Positions 10,730 through 22,429 of a DNA stretch of 64,000 nucleotides are shown in pieces. Each line of letters starts with the position of its first letter. The first letter of the stretch is position 1. Below the pieces are notes generated by a model. That model did no database searches, was not told the origin of the DNA, and was given only the letters and a program-made list of their open reading frames with translations. A program made the translations under genes and the position numbers. Source of the stretch: Apoderus coryli (Eukaryota > Arthropoda > Insecta > Coleoptera > Attelabidae); assembly GCA_911728435.2 (NCBI GenBank), contig OU452206.1:18736821-18800820 (forward strand). The letters are read 5' to 3'.

Positions 10730-11625
10730 ATGGCAGAAATAACAGAAAAACAATAAACTGGAATTTTGATGATGGTGGGCTACGGTGACCGAAAATGCTG
10801 TTACGAAGAAGTGTGCAGACTTCTTTATGAGTTGTATCCTAACCGCCACAAATTCAAAAATAATGTATCTAAATTATGTCGGAAATTTTATGACACTGGT
10901 AGTGTAAGAAACAAACGAAAAACGGGAAGGCTAAAAACAGCTGCAGGCGGTAACAAGACAATCGATGTCATTGCAAGAAAACCCGCATTTATCGACAAGG
11001 GAAATCAGTCAACAACACGATATTTCACAAAGATCTGTGTTGAAATTATTAAAAAAAAAACATTTGCATCCATACAAAATACAGCTGGTTCAAGAGCTTG
11101 AAGATGGAGATTCAATTAACTTGAATCCAAACTTTACAAGAAACATTCTTTTCACTCATGAAGCTACTTTTACGTTGCATGGATTCGTAAATAAACGAAA
11201 ACTTTCGATAATGGTCTTCCGAAAATCCATGCCGGGTCATGGAGAGACGAATTCAGCGGCCACAAAAAATTAATGTATGGTTGGGTATGTTGGATCGTAA
11301 TCATTGATGGCAATCTTACAGCTGAAAAATATTTAACCTTGTCAAAAGACGAAATTGTATTCGCTGTGTTGGCAGTGCGCCCAATTAATGAAGCAGGACG
11401 GTGCTCCTGGTCATTTTGTGGGAGATGTGCGGCAATATTTGAATGAAGTTTTTGCAGAAAGATGGATAGGACGTCGAGGACCTATAGAATGCCCTCCCGC
11501 TCTCCAGATTTGACACCCTGTGATGTTTTTCTTTGGGGTCACTTGAAGAATAGCATCTATAAAAACAGACCAATATATTTGGAAGAACTGAGAGCTAAAG
11601 TTATTGAAAAATTGAAATTTTATTA
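10730..11625 (+). pseudogene. Tc1/mariner transposase, frameshifted copy
   Basis: The ATG at 10730 starts MAEITEKQ followed by a stop, then an N-terminal helix-turn-helix block (CCYEEVCRLLYELYPNRHKF, KLCRKFYDTGSVRNKRKTGR). A second frame gives ISQRSVLKLLKKKHLHPYK, the second DNA-binding helix. Next come a damaged catalytic core around 11130-11230 (FTHEATFTLHGFVNKR, where the first catalytic SDE is changed) and the third-Asp block with RSPDLTPCDVFLWGHLKNSI near 11500. Domain order and approximate length suit a nearly full-length element. Several frameshifts and stops make it dead. It belongs to a different subfamily from the copies at 36.7 and 46.9 kb. Confidence 0.85.
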
Positions 11626-11674
11626 TTATTTTATTATTATTTAATTTAATTATGTATTTAATTTTAAGGAAGGC

Positions 11675-11869
11675 TTGGCTAATTTTGTTATTATGCAGTA
11701 TAATTTATCCAAGAAATCATTGAAAGGTCGGAGATATACAAGTGAGTTCAAGAAATTTGCCGTAACTGTATATTTTCTTGGATCTAAACTATATCAACAC
11801 TTACAAGAAACTTTTCTTAGCATTTTTTTTAACCACAAAACCACAATTCATGTAAAGTTGAATATTTGA
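11675..11869 (+). pseudogene. P-element/THAP9-like transposase fragment
   Basis: The frame reads KGRRYTSEFKKFAVTVYFLG followed by SKLYQHLQETF. The pattern GRRYSxEFKxFAxTxYFxxxxAYxxLxxxF is the conserved entry to the DNA-binding/HTH part of P-element-like (THAP9) transposases in insects. Only about 50 residues are recognisable, and the following residues are not family-like. It lies directly behind the mariner remnant, so one may have inserted next to the other. Confidence 0.5.
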
Positions 11870-14299
11870 AAGATATTATATTTCAAACAATAAAAAAATT
11901 AATTTAATTAGCCTTAATGTGCGGGGTATACTGAGCGATTAAGGATCCAACTTTTTAGCTTTCTCACAGCAAAATGGGGTGCAACCAGAAAGACCGTATT
12001 ATATTTACCGCGCCCAAATTCCTTAAAAAATCGCCAAAGTATTCCAGGACATAATCAGGGTTTATCAGACCCCATATACATATATTATATAAATATAATA
12101 TGATATGGTGAGTAAAAAACATTCTAATTGACAACACATTTGCAAAAATTTCTAAATAATGTTGTACAATGATGTCATTCTGTTTTGTTTAAATTGTTTA
12201 TTGTTGATTTGTAGATATTTATGTAGCTATTATTATGTTTTTATTATTAGTCATACGTATTTTATACCTTTTTTTTTGTACTTTTGGCTACCGACGGGTC
12301 TATGTACATGAGTACGAATGAGACAGAAATAAATATTATTATAATAAAGTTTTTTTAAATTAAACATATTTTTTTTTAGTTGCTCGAAAATATTCCGCTT
12401 ATGTGAAATTGTGTACTATTTTAATTGTTAGTACAGAATTTATTGCCCGCTTGTTTGATATTGTGAACAATACTATGATGCGCACAAAATCTGCGCGAGT
12501 TTCAAGAAATCCCATACAAATCAATGCTATTTACACGAAGATAAACTTCTGGTTAGCGAAGCTTACTTATTCTATGTAAAAATTTAATTTTAATGGACTG
12601 TACACGAAGAACACGATTGTTTTATGTTTTTTCTCAATTATTTTTTAATGTAACCCTATAAAAATTTGATGTTGTCGTATCCAGAAATAAATGGTCTACC
12701 TAAAAATGAAAAGAAAAATATTCCATGTCATTTAAAAAAACAAAGTTGGTTGCCATAGCAACAAAGCTGTTAACGCTATAAAAAATTGACCATTGGCAGG
12801 ATGTGCCAAAAATTATACCAAATAATTTTTCTAAAAATTTTTTTCAAAATAACGATTATTTCCGGAAATATACAGGGGTTTCCACACTCTCTATATTAAA
12901 ACAGAAAAATAATTCCGCATTTTTATTAAGCGAATCGGACGAAAATCCAGAAAAATTCCATAAAAATAACTCGCAACCAACTCATTAAATCCAATTCAAT
13001 TTTCGTAATATAATAAATTCATTCAAAGATTTTTTCGAGTGTAAAAATAAGTATTTGAGATATTTTTGCCACTATACAAAAATATACCCACCAGACAGTA
13101 AAATATGTTTGTTGCTAGTAAAGTCTCTCACTACATTGGCATGGAAAGAGAAAAAGAAACGATAACACCACGCAAGTTAGAGCGATATGCATAATTTACG
13201 GAATCCCAGACGCCTTCATTCATCATTTTAATTAGTCTACAAGGGTGAGCTTTCTACTAAACATAGAAACGATACGCTTATGCCATTCTGCATACGCTAA
13301 ATTTGCTACTTTCGAGAAAATATAAAATTTATTATACCTGCTGGCCAGTAGATTTTTTATTCCATGCATTTTATTGTTCAGTATACATTCAAATAAAGAA
13401 AAACAAAACAAAAAAAACTTCGGAACTGTTTTTGCTTCAAGTGCGTACTAAGACAAATCAGAGAGTCTCGAAAATCACAATTGAGTTAAGCAAGTTAATT
13501 AAATTACATTACTAAAAACAAATGATACAAACTTGTTCGCGCAAAAATACTTCCATTGTTAGTCTAGTGATTTTTTATATCGGCGAAAGTAGTGCTTACT
13601 TTAAAAACTTTCTGAGCAATTTGAAGAGACCTCCCACTAATATAGTTATATGCATCAAAATTTAGCTTTTCAAATTAATTTAACATATAGAATTTCCCAA
13701 GAATCCAGTTGACATTAGTGCGGGAAGAAGGTTAAACTACAGCATTGCCACGTAGGGTTTATATGTAACGGCCTTTTAAACTTTTTTTCAGATGTCCGGA
13801 AAGTTAAAGTCAAAGTTTAGTTGTTTAAGCAAAATGTACATTCTTAAAATTGTCTATTTTATATAGGCGAATTCTATGAGGTTCTATTAACAAAGGAAGA
13901 CTGTTTATATGTGTCTCACTTGTGCCCAATCTCCCCTAATTTAAATATAAATGATTACGTGAATGTTTGTTGATGGCATCAATATGTCTAAAATTAATGT
14001 ATCTATGGTTAATAATAATAGTAATAATAATACCAGATATCGATAAAACAATTTATCAATAATTTAAACAAAATTATCACTAAATTTAAAACATTATTGC
14101 CCGGAACTTATTATTAAATGAGAACACTGTAGGTACTATTTTGATCTAAATTTACATTTAAATCATCTGATTCGAATTTTTGACAGATAATAAAACAAAA
14201 TAAAGGCAAAGATTTTTACGCAAAATACTTGACATGGTACATTTTGAAATAGGTAAAAATTAAAAGTAATACAGGATTAACTAGGTACTGAGATTTAAA
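11870..14299. other. Long AT-rich stretch without recognisable features
   Basis: I see short A/T homopolymers and a GTTGCCATAGCAAC palindrome near 12750, but no coding similarity, RNA gene or repeat family. Confidence 0.45.
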
Positions 14300-15103
14300 A
14301 ACTTACAGTATACAATATATAAGATACGCTGATGATACCGTAATTTTAACGGAAAACCTGGAAGATCTACAAAGAATCATGGACAAACTTGGTCGATATA
14401 GCGAAGAATACGGCCTTACACTCAACGTAAACAAAACAAAGTTCATGAAAATAACAAAGAAGGCCCAGACTAACAACGAACAGATAATCGTCAAAGGTGA
14501 ACCATCGAACAGGTAGAGAAGTATACTTATCTTGGAACAACAGTTACTTGTAATAACGACTACACCAAAGAAATAAAAGCACGCATAGAATTAGCAAGGT
14601 CCAATTTCAATAGCATGAAAAGAGTTTTGTGCAATAGAGGTCTAAGCCTAAATCTGAGACTGAAACTAGTTAGATGTTATGTTTTTGCCACTCTGCTTTA
14701 TGGCGTCGAGGCATGGACTTTGAACGCAGAAATAACCAAAAGACTAGAAGCTTTTGAAATGTGGGTGTACAGAAAAGTACTGAAGGTGTCATGGGTCGAT
14801 CGGATAACTAACTTAAAAATACTTGAACGACTAAACATAGAAAGAGAGTTATTAATAACAATTAAAAGCAGAAAACTTCAGTATCTCGGCCATGTGGCTC
14901 GTGGACCAAGATACGCCTTACTTCAATTGATACTGCAGGGAAAGATCCAAGGTACAAGAAGCGTGGGTAGAAGAAGGATATCCTGGTTGAGAAACTTGAG
15001 AGAGTGGTTTGGATGTTCCTCGATAGAGCTTTTTAGAGCAGCTGCATCCAAAATAAGAATTGCCATGATGATCGCCAATCTTCGTCGCGGATATGGCACC
15101 TAG
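14300..15103 (+). pseudogene. RTE-like non-LTR retrotransposon, 3' fragment of reverse transcriptase
   Basis: The fragment begins just before the RT catalytic box (RYADDTVILTENLEDL at about 14318). It continues through YGLTLNVNKTKFM, a frameshift near 14510, IEQVEKYTYLGTTV, the thumb region with CYVFATLLYGVEAWTL, and FEMWVYRKVLKVSWVDRITN. It ends with the C-terminal KLQYLGHVARGPRYALLQLI and GRRRISWLRNLREWFG segments before a stop at 15103. YADD is intact. The order matches RTE-type ORF2 C-termini, and a GA-rich tail follows. Two relatives of the same general type are at 20055-20900 and 49690-50578, clearly divergent from it. Confidence 0.85.
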
Positions 15104-15109
15104 AGAGAG

Positions 15110-18029
15110 AGAGATACAATATATCCGAAATATGATGCCATCAAATATATTCATTACAATTTAATATTTTTATTGGTACACTATTATTATTATTTGATTT
15201 TATGGAGTAGACGCCGTTTCATTTCCTGTATTAAACAATTATATTCTATAAGTAGTTAAAATTCTGCTACAAAAACCTGTCTCTGTAGATATTATTTTAA
15301 TAAAAAAATATCCTATAAACCTCTCCACGTACGTAAATTGCTAGAAAAACTTGGAAACATAATGTGGTGTCGTATTTCACACAATATAATACAAGAAGAG
15401 TGTTCAGTTCCGTCTTATGTATCAAATTTATGCATAATACAGCTCATAAAACCAATTTGCATATATGCAAATTGTGACTCTATGCTTCTAAGACTTTATT
15501 AGATGACGTCGTAAGGCACACCGTGTAACTGTATTTAGTACACGGTGATATTTTTTCACAAATTACGACCATACATATATATTATGACAGTTTGAGGAAA
15601 CGTAGAAAAATGACTTTAGCAGCTGTTTTATTAAAATTTTTAGATACCAGGTTTTCCACGTCAAAATCGAATGAAAATTTCGGTTTAATCCGAGCCCTGT
15701 CACTCGAGCCAAACTTCTTGGAAAGTGATAGCTGACTATCCTGAATCATCACCGAGATTTCAAGACTCGGTTCAGGTTTTTTTTTGTTGATATTCTTAGG
15801 AACTTGAGGTTTTTACTCGACGCAAGTCAAATTTATTAATAAAAGAATTTCCCATAAGATGCAAACTTTATGAAAGACGATGTAGATCGGTTCCCTGGAT
15901 TTTTGGATCATTTTCAGAACGAACGCAGACCGAACTTGACATTTTTTCATTCGTATAATTTTCCTGTTTTATTTCCGGCTTATAATGGGGTATGTTTTTT
16001 GACTTTTAAAATTAATATCTAGTTAACTATGCACTTTAGAGCAAACAAACCTTATATCAAAAACATGTAAGTTTGCTATGCTACGGGATAATGTAACACC
16101 CTGTATAAATGGCACCTATTTTAGAATGTAGGTCTAGGATGACCCTGTATATTTCCAATATTTGTTATAGTTTCCGAGATACGAGAGGCATCCGAAAAGT
16201 GATTTTTCTGAATTCGGCGCTGTATATCGAAAAGTACATGTGTTACCCAAAATGTAATTACGGCATCGGGATTTTCACAAAAAAAGTAGCAACGTAGTAG
16301 CTAATTTTCCCAATAACAGCGTTACACCCCGCAATTACAACGAAATCAGGACACCCTGTACATACATCACCAGACTTTAAAAAAATTTGGGACACTTAAA
16401 ATAAAAAGATTCCAATATCACAAGAAGAAAGAAATCAATAACATCATGTTGTAACTTCTGTTCTATCTCTAACACAATCTCAATGTTTTCCCTAGGCACA
16501 CAAATCAATCAACTGAGTTTTCCCGTTCAAACTTACTACCACGCATTTATCTAAACATTTATTCATATCTATCTCCTTTTCCCTCTTTTGTTTTATCCTA
16601 TTTTGTGTACGTATTATAATTTCTCTTTGCTCTTTCTTTCTGTCTCAATCTAAGGAGTTTACCGAGAAAACTTCTTTAGACTCCCCTGCGGCAGTACAGA
16701 AACAACACATATAAACTCCCCTTGGGTTTGTTGGCTGCTCGCAAGTAAAAGAAAGTCGCCCTTTTTAGAACGCCTGCAATAAATAATAGGCCGTAAAACG
16801 GTTGAGGGGAACAACCCTATAAAGATATTGTGTTGTAAGTTATAAAAGTTGGAAATATGAATTCTTTCATAGGAGACGACCTAAGGCAGTTACAGAATCA
16901 GGCAGAATAAGTTTATTTATGTATATTAAATATATTTTTTCTCCTTATGTGAAAGCTTTTGAGAGCTTTACATTATTTGATCTTTAGTTCAAGCACTTAA
17001 ATATTTTAAAGATAAGATTATATTGGATAAGCAACATAAAAATAAAAATCAAAACTATATACAATTAGCCAATTTTTCTGCCTCCATCTTATATCATATG
17101 GAGAGCTTCAATGAATTTAGATAGAATTCGAATTATTGCTTTAGCCTCAGATGACTTAGATCCCCACATACTTTTCTGATGCAAAGGCACAACTAAAAGT
17201 CGATCTGTCTATTTAGTAGTGAAGACCATTACGTTACTTCTGTCGGGACCTGTACAATAGTGCCCCACTTTCCCTTTTTGCAGGCACTGGCTTTTAGCTT
17301 TTGTTATTGACAGTTTGTTATGAATAAAAGATTTCCAAAGTCTCAGATCACTTGTTTTTCTTTAAAGAATTATTGATTGTGGTGTTCTGTTGAGTCAGAT
17401 TTATTTTATGATCTAAATATTCAAGAGTATGAACGTACATTTTGGGAGTTTGATAGTAAAACAGTTAGAGAGATTGTTTTTTATGGTTACTTAATTTTAA
17501 GTAGAGTCTGTTTTCAATAGGTTTTTATATCACGCATTCTAATCATAAAGTGTTAAACGAAAGAACACATTCGCCCTCGTCACTAGCCTGGATTTCGAAA
17601 TATGTTCTTAAAAGTGGGAGATGTTACTTGGTGTTGTTTATTTTGTAATTATTATATAAACTTTAATTTTGTACTGTGTGTTGCATTTCTTCCATTGCTC
17701 CAAGATTTATAGTTTCTATTTTAAAATTGTAATATTTTTTTGTTGTATCTGTAAGTTGACTTGTCATTTCATTTGACCCTGTAGAAAAAACTGTTTGAAA
17801 GAGATGCATAATATGTTATAGTGAGTAAAAGAGAATAATTAAAAAATGAATCGAAATATCCTAAAATATACTGAGTGTACTATTAAAAACTATATAATAT
17901 TTCTAATTACGTCACTGTATTAATATTTGCCGAATCTATTAAAAGAGCCTTTAGCATTTGTTAAAATAACGAACTTATTTGATAATAGAGTATAATATCT
18001 CGATGGTTTTTGAGAATCTTGTAAACTTA
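15110..18029. other. AT-rich intergenic or intronic stretch, scattered ACCCTGTA motifs
   Basis: No genes recognised. ACCCTGTA-type motifs occur at about 16100, 16143 and 16372. A GC-richer patch at 16640-16830 has no recognisable content. Confidence 0.4.
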
Positions 18030-19205
18030 CGAAAGCGTAGAAGGGTTAGGTATACAAAATATTTTTTTACAATTCTGCCTTTTTTTGCAGGATTCTGAAA
18101 AAAACTCGGAATTTTTTATTTTTCTGACTTTGTTACAAAATTCCGTAGAATAACTCCGAATTTTTTATCATTCTGACTTTTTTTACAGAATTCTGTAAAA
18201 GAACTTGGAATTTTTTATCATTCTGACTTTTGCTACAGAGTTCTGTAAAAGAACTCAGAATTTTTATCATTCTGTAAAACAACTAAGAATTTGATATCAT
18301 TTTTTATCATTCTGACTTATTTTACAGAATTCAGTAAAAAAAAACTGTGCAAAAAGTTAGAATAATGAAAAATTCCGAGTTTCTGCAAAAAAGTCAGGAT
18401 AAGAAAAAATTCCAAATTTTTTTTACAGAATTCTGCAAAAAAAGTCAGAAAGGTAAAAAAATTCCGAGTTTTTTACAGAATTCTGCAAAAAAAAGTCAGA
18501 ATAATGAAAAATTCCGAGTTTTTTTACAGAATTCTGCAAAAAAAAGTCAGAATAACGAAAAATTCCGAGCTTTTCACAGAATTCTGCAAAAAAAGTCAGA
18601 ATAATGAAAAATTCCGAGTTTTTTACAGAATTCTGCAAAAAAAAGTCAGAATAATGAAAAATTCCGAGTTTTTTTACAGAATTCTGCAAAAAAAAGTCAG
18701 AATAATGAAAAATTCCGAGCTTTTTACAGAATTCTGCAAAAAAAGTCAGAATAATGAAAAATTTTGAGTATTTTTACAGAATCCTGCAAAAAATGTCAGA
18801 AAAATAAAAAATTCCCAGTTTTTTTACAGAATTCTGCAAAAAAAAGTCAGAATAATGAAAAATTCCGAGTTTTTTTACAGAATTCTGCAAAAAAAGTCAT
18901 AAAGGTAAAAAACAACAGCAAATGTTGTTTTATTACAGAATTCTGCAAAAAAAAGTCAGAATAATGAAAAATTCCGAGTATTTTTTACAGAATTCTGCCA
19001 AAAAAGTCAGAATAACGAAAAAATTCAAGCTTTTTTACAGAATTCTGCAAAGTCATAAAGATAAAAATTCCGAGTTTTGTTACAGAATTCTGCAAAACAA
19101 AGTCAGAATAATGAAAAATTCCGAGTTTTTTACAGAATTCTGCAAAACAAAGTCAGAATAATGAAAAATTCCGAGTTTTTTACAGAATTCTACAAAAAAT
19201 CATTG
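18030..19205. repeat. Roughly 50-bp satellite array with an internal orientation switch
   Basis: The unit is about 49-51 bp and contains ATTCCGAG, a T-run, ACAGAATTCTGCAAAA and GTCAGAATAATG. From about 18345 to 19205 all units read in one direction. From about 18080 to 18340 they read as the reverse complement (CTCGGAATTTTT, ATTCTGACTTTTTT, GCAGAATTCTG). The array therefore forms a large head-to-head palindrome. The left border carries CGAAAGCGTAGAAG (18030-18043), shared with the related array at 24741. The overlapping open frames inside the array are a by-product of the repeat. Confidence 0.9.
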
Positions 19206-20054
19206 AAAAGATATGACGAAACATTGTTTTGGTGAAAATCCATAATTCACCCTGTATATTAATAATCAAAACAAGGAGACATTTTTTAATGGTCATTTGA
19301 TAATCCCCTAACGTACCTCTACTTATAGTAGGAGTATACAGTTTTTCGTGACTCACCCTGTATATAAAATATATAATACTAATCGGATCTCCCTTTACAA
19401 AAAATACAATCCTACAAGAGAAGCCTCAAACTGCGAAATGAGCAAACCGAATAAAGCAAAAGAAACGTCGTCGTCGCAGCCTTTACAACGATACACCCAC
19501 CTGATCAAGTAAGCTATAAATTTATTTTTATTAAACCACAGAGTTGGTAAAAATAAAGCTGCTAAATATTAAAGTAGCGTTATTAAATATTGTTTTGCTC
19601 TTTTAGCGGCAACAGAAAATTAAAAGAAATGATTTACGATTCTAAGTTGGAAGCTGATAATAAATGTTATAGCCTTCACGGTCGTTGACAGATATCACAG
19701 TAAAAAAGCACTACTGTAGAGGAATAACTTGAATCCTTTTTTTTTTTTTGACATATTGACATTTTTCACAATTACGTACTTACCTTGTTTCCAAGGCTTT
19801 CAAATAATACCATAAGTATAGATTGACAAATTTCCTATTGCTTAAATTTAGCTATGCCCAAGTCTAATAAAATACACATAAACTGTTGCCCTCCAGGCGC
19901 AAGTAGCTCTCCATATTTAATTGTAAAAATGCTGCTAAAACGACTGCTAGTTTGATTGAACTTTTTAAAATATCTTCAGAACAAATCATTTTATTACAAT
20001 TTTATAAGAGCCAAAAAATATTGAACAAGAATCGGTTAACTCTTCTTCTTCTTT
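19206..20054. other. AT-rich, no gene recognised
   Basis: CACCCTGTATAT-type motifs occur at about 19250 and 19355. The rest is featureless to my reading. Confidence 0.4.
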
Positions 20055-20900
20055 TCATGCCGTCTTCTCACAGAAGGTTGGCGACCACTTTTCTAAATTC
20101 TTCTCTGTCTTTTGCAACATGGAACAGTTCTCCAACGCTGAGATTTGTCCACTCTCTAATGTTTCGGAGCCAGGATTTTCTCTTTCTGCCGATACCCTTC
20201 TTCCCCTCAATTCTGCCCTGCATAATATTTTGTAACAGTAGATATTTGTCATTGCGTAATATGTGTCCTATGTACGATGTTTTTCTTATCTTAATGATTG
20301 TGAGCAGTTTTCGTTTTCGGCCGATGCGTCTCAACACTTCGTCGTTGGTTATCCTATCAGTCCAAGGTATCTTCAGAATGCGCCTATAGAGCCACATCTC
20401 AAATGCTTCGAACTTTTTAATCATTTGAGTCTTTAGCGTCCAAGTTTCCACTCCGTACATTAACACTGACCACACATAACACTCCACGAATCTCAATCTG
20501 ATGCCAAGATTTAGATTTCTGTTTGTAAGCATTGTGGAATATTTCATAAATGCCTTTCGAGCCATTTCAATTCTGATCTTAATTTCCTGATCAAGGTCCA
20601 TTTCAGAATTTATGACAGAGCCGAGATATTTGTATTTTTGGACCTGCTCTATTCGGTTTCCATTTACTGTGAGGATAGGGTTAATATTTTGGTTTTTGCT
20701 TATGACCATCATTTTAGTTTTCTGCGTGTTTATAGTGAGTCCCACCTCTTCACACTCTCGACTGACTCTTTCCAACAGGGTTTGAAGATCTTCTGCACTC
20801 TCCGTCATTATGGCAGTATCATCGGCGAACCTTAGGTAGTTAACCAATGTCCCTCCAATGTTTACCCCCTCAGGTCTCTCGTAAAGTGCTTTTAACTTGC
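20055..20900 (-). pseudogene. RTE-like non-LTR retrotransposon, 3' fragment
   Basis: Minus-strand frame: ALYERPEGVNIGGTLVNYLR runs into the catalytic FADDTAIM. Then follow VGLTINTQKTKMMVISKN, QKYKYLGSVINSEMDLDQE, CYVWSVLMYGVETWTLK, FEMWLYRRILKIPWTDRITN and the C-terminal SYIGHILRNDKYLLLQNIMQ and GRKRKSWLRNIREW. About 259 codons are open without frameshift, so this is a better preserved copy than the one at 14.3 kb. The N-terminal endonuclease and the first RT motifs are gone. The final ANL is followed by a stop where relatives have RRE. Upstream similarity stops near 20900. Confidence 0.85.
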
Positions 20901-21589
20901 GGTTAACTCAAAAAGTATTAATTAGGAAGTCATCGGTGCACATACAATAAAAAATAAGGGGGCCAGTGTGTACTGATGCCCCTCTATTTTCATTAATAAT
21001 TGACAATTGCTTTGTTTCCCTTATTTGGTACAATTTAATTTGGCTTAAAACTTCTTCAATAATTTGGGTAAATGAAAACTACTTTAGTAGGTACATACAT
21101 AAAACGATGTATATTCTTCATAATGTAAGAGTTTTAAATTAAATAAGTTTACCTATCGTTAGATGGTATTATAGGATGCTTAAAAGGGAAATTTTCGTTA
21201 TAGGTTGCTGATACTTTATTTAGTAGTAACGAAATAGAATTTGAGAGAGAGTAACTTCTCCAGATTTATGTTTTAATGAAAATAGTTTACAAAGTTGTTA
21301 TTTTTACTTAATGAAACTTGTCGGTCTATGAAGCAAAACTTTGGTAGTAAGTAATCAGATTATTAGAAAAAAAAGGCTCAAACTCTGTTATTTGGTTTTT
21401 TTTAATAGAAACGTTTAAGAACTGCTAATAGTGTAGTGAATCTAGGCAGATTTATGGAGGTATAAAGGTCATATCTGCGGAAATGAGTAGTCAATAGGGT
21501 ACTTAGTAACCCTTTAAAGTCGCACTTTCTCGCATAGGCGAAACTTGGAAAAAATGGCCGCTATCTTGAATTTTTTCTAATTTATTATT
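20901..21589. other. AT-rich, nothing firm
   Basis: It lies between the minus-strand LINE and the Penelope-like fragment. No features found. Confidence 0.4.
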
Positions 21590-21823
21590 AATTTTTCCTC
21601 CTTTGCTAACCATGTCTTGAATGAGAGCCATTTTTTCAATATGGAGATCGACTGTAAAGTCCTACACATCTGCGATAAGGGTGTCAGATTGAATCTTTTA
21701 GAAATGCTTGAGATATACAAAGCCAAGAATAACAATGAAGTTGTCTATTTAAATGATCAAGTACAATTTGATCCTTTTATTTTCTTTGAGAGTCTTCTCT
21801 ATTTGAGACAGTCTCAGGTTTAA
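21590..21823 (+). pseudogene. Penelope-like element, C-terminal end of GIY-YIG region
   Basis: The frame starting near 21595 reads SSFANHVLNESHFFNMEIDC, then VLHICDKGVRLNLLEMLEIY, and closes with LNDQVQFDPF before a stop at 21823. The order FAxHLxxxxHxF, then xxLHxxxKGxRLNxLExxEIY, then LNDQ, is the usual C-terminus of Penelope-like proteins. The motif sits at the end of their GIY-YIG endonuclease domain. Reverse transcriptase and the GIY core are absent, so the copy is heavily 5'-truncated. A hammerhead-like motif lies about 460 bases further on, at the place expected for such an element's 3' end. Confidence 0.6.
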
Positions 21824-22380
21824 CCGCCTTTGTTTTAATTTTAAGTTATTTTCTGTCCTTTCCTCATAGTTCCTTGATTATTTTGAGCATATATGTTTTC
21901 ATACAAAACTTGGAATTGGCTGTTGGTCTATTTTATTTTATTGATTTACCATTTTTTGTCTCACTACTATTTTAGTTTAATTTTTGATAGATATCTATTT
22001 GCATATATTTGAAGTAGTTTTATATTTATTTACGATTTTGATTCATTATTTCACCAACAATTCAACATTTAACGTATTATGTGATAAGTTTTTTTTGTTT
22101 TGTAACATGTTTCCAAATGAAATATTGTTTTTATTTTTATGTTACATTGTGACTGTTTTGTATTACTATTTTTCTTTTTAACATCGACCTATAGTTAGTT
22201 TTGACATCTGTTTTGGTGAGTTTTCACTTGGTTGTTTTGTCACTTTAATATTGTTTATTTATTGTTTTTGCAGCTTTGTGGTGGCTGATGATGGGATCTG
22301 AGATATCCCGAAACATGTTCCACTTTTAGATAATAAACAGTTTGTGGAGGTGACGTTGGTATTTTTATTGCAATTAATTT
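21824..22380 (+). mobile_element. Penelope-like element 3' untranslated region
   Basis: AT-rich sequence linking the C-terminal fragment to a 3' module with a hammerhead-like core and the stretch AATAAACAGTTTGTGGAGG. A similar module occurs in reverse complement at 25450-25570, including GAAACATGTT and TTTGTGGAG at equivalent places. That supports a shared repeat family. Confidence 0.5.
22281..22324 (+). ncRNA. Hammerhead-like ribozyme motif in Penelope-like 3' end
   Basis: Order seen: stem I strand GTGG (22281-22284), core CTGATGA (22285-22291), an extra T (22292), stem II GGGAT (22293-22297) with ATCCC (22305-22309), core GAAA (22310-22313), a minimal palindromic stem III CATG, then TT and the stem I partner CCAC (22321-22324). 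Penelope-like elements are known to carry type I hammerheads with very short stem III. The extra T between the core and stem II departs from the consensus, so self-cleavage is uncertain. Confidence 0.5.
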
Positions 22381-22429
22381 TTTTATTAATTTGAAAGACT
22401 GGTTAAAAGGAGACTTCCATCATTTCTGC

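Noticed and set aside
14318..14345. CTGATGA in the LINE at 14.3 kb
   Set aside because: It is part of the YADD codons of reverse transcriptase, with no GAAA or stems around it.
18347..19161. Lysine-rich frames of 66-88 codons
   Set aside because: Products of the 50-bp satellite; they occur on both strands and in several frames.
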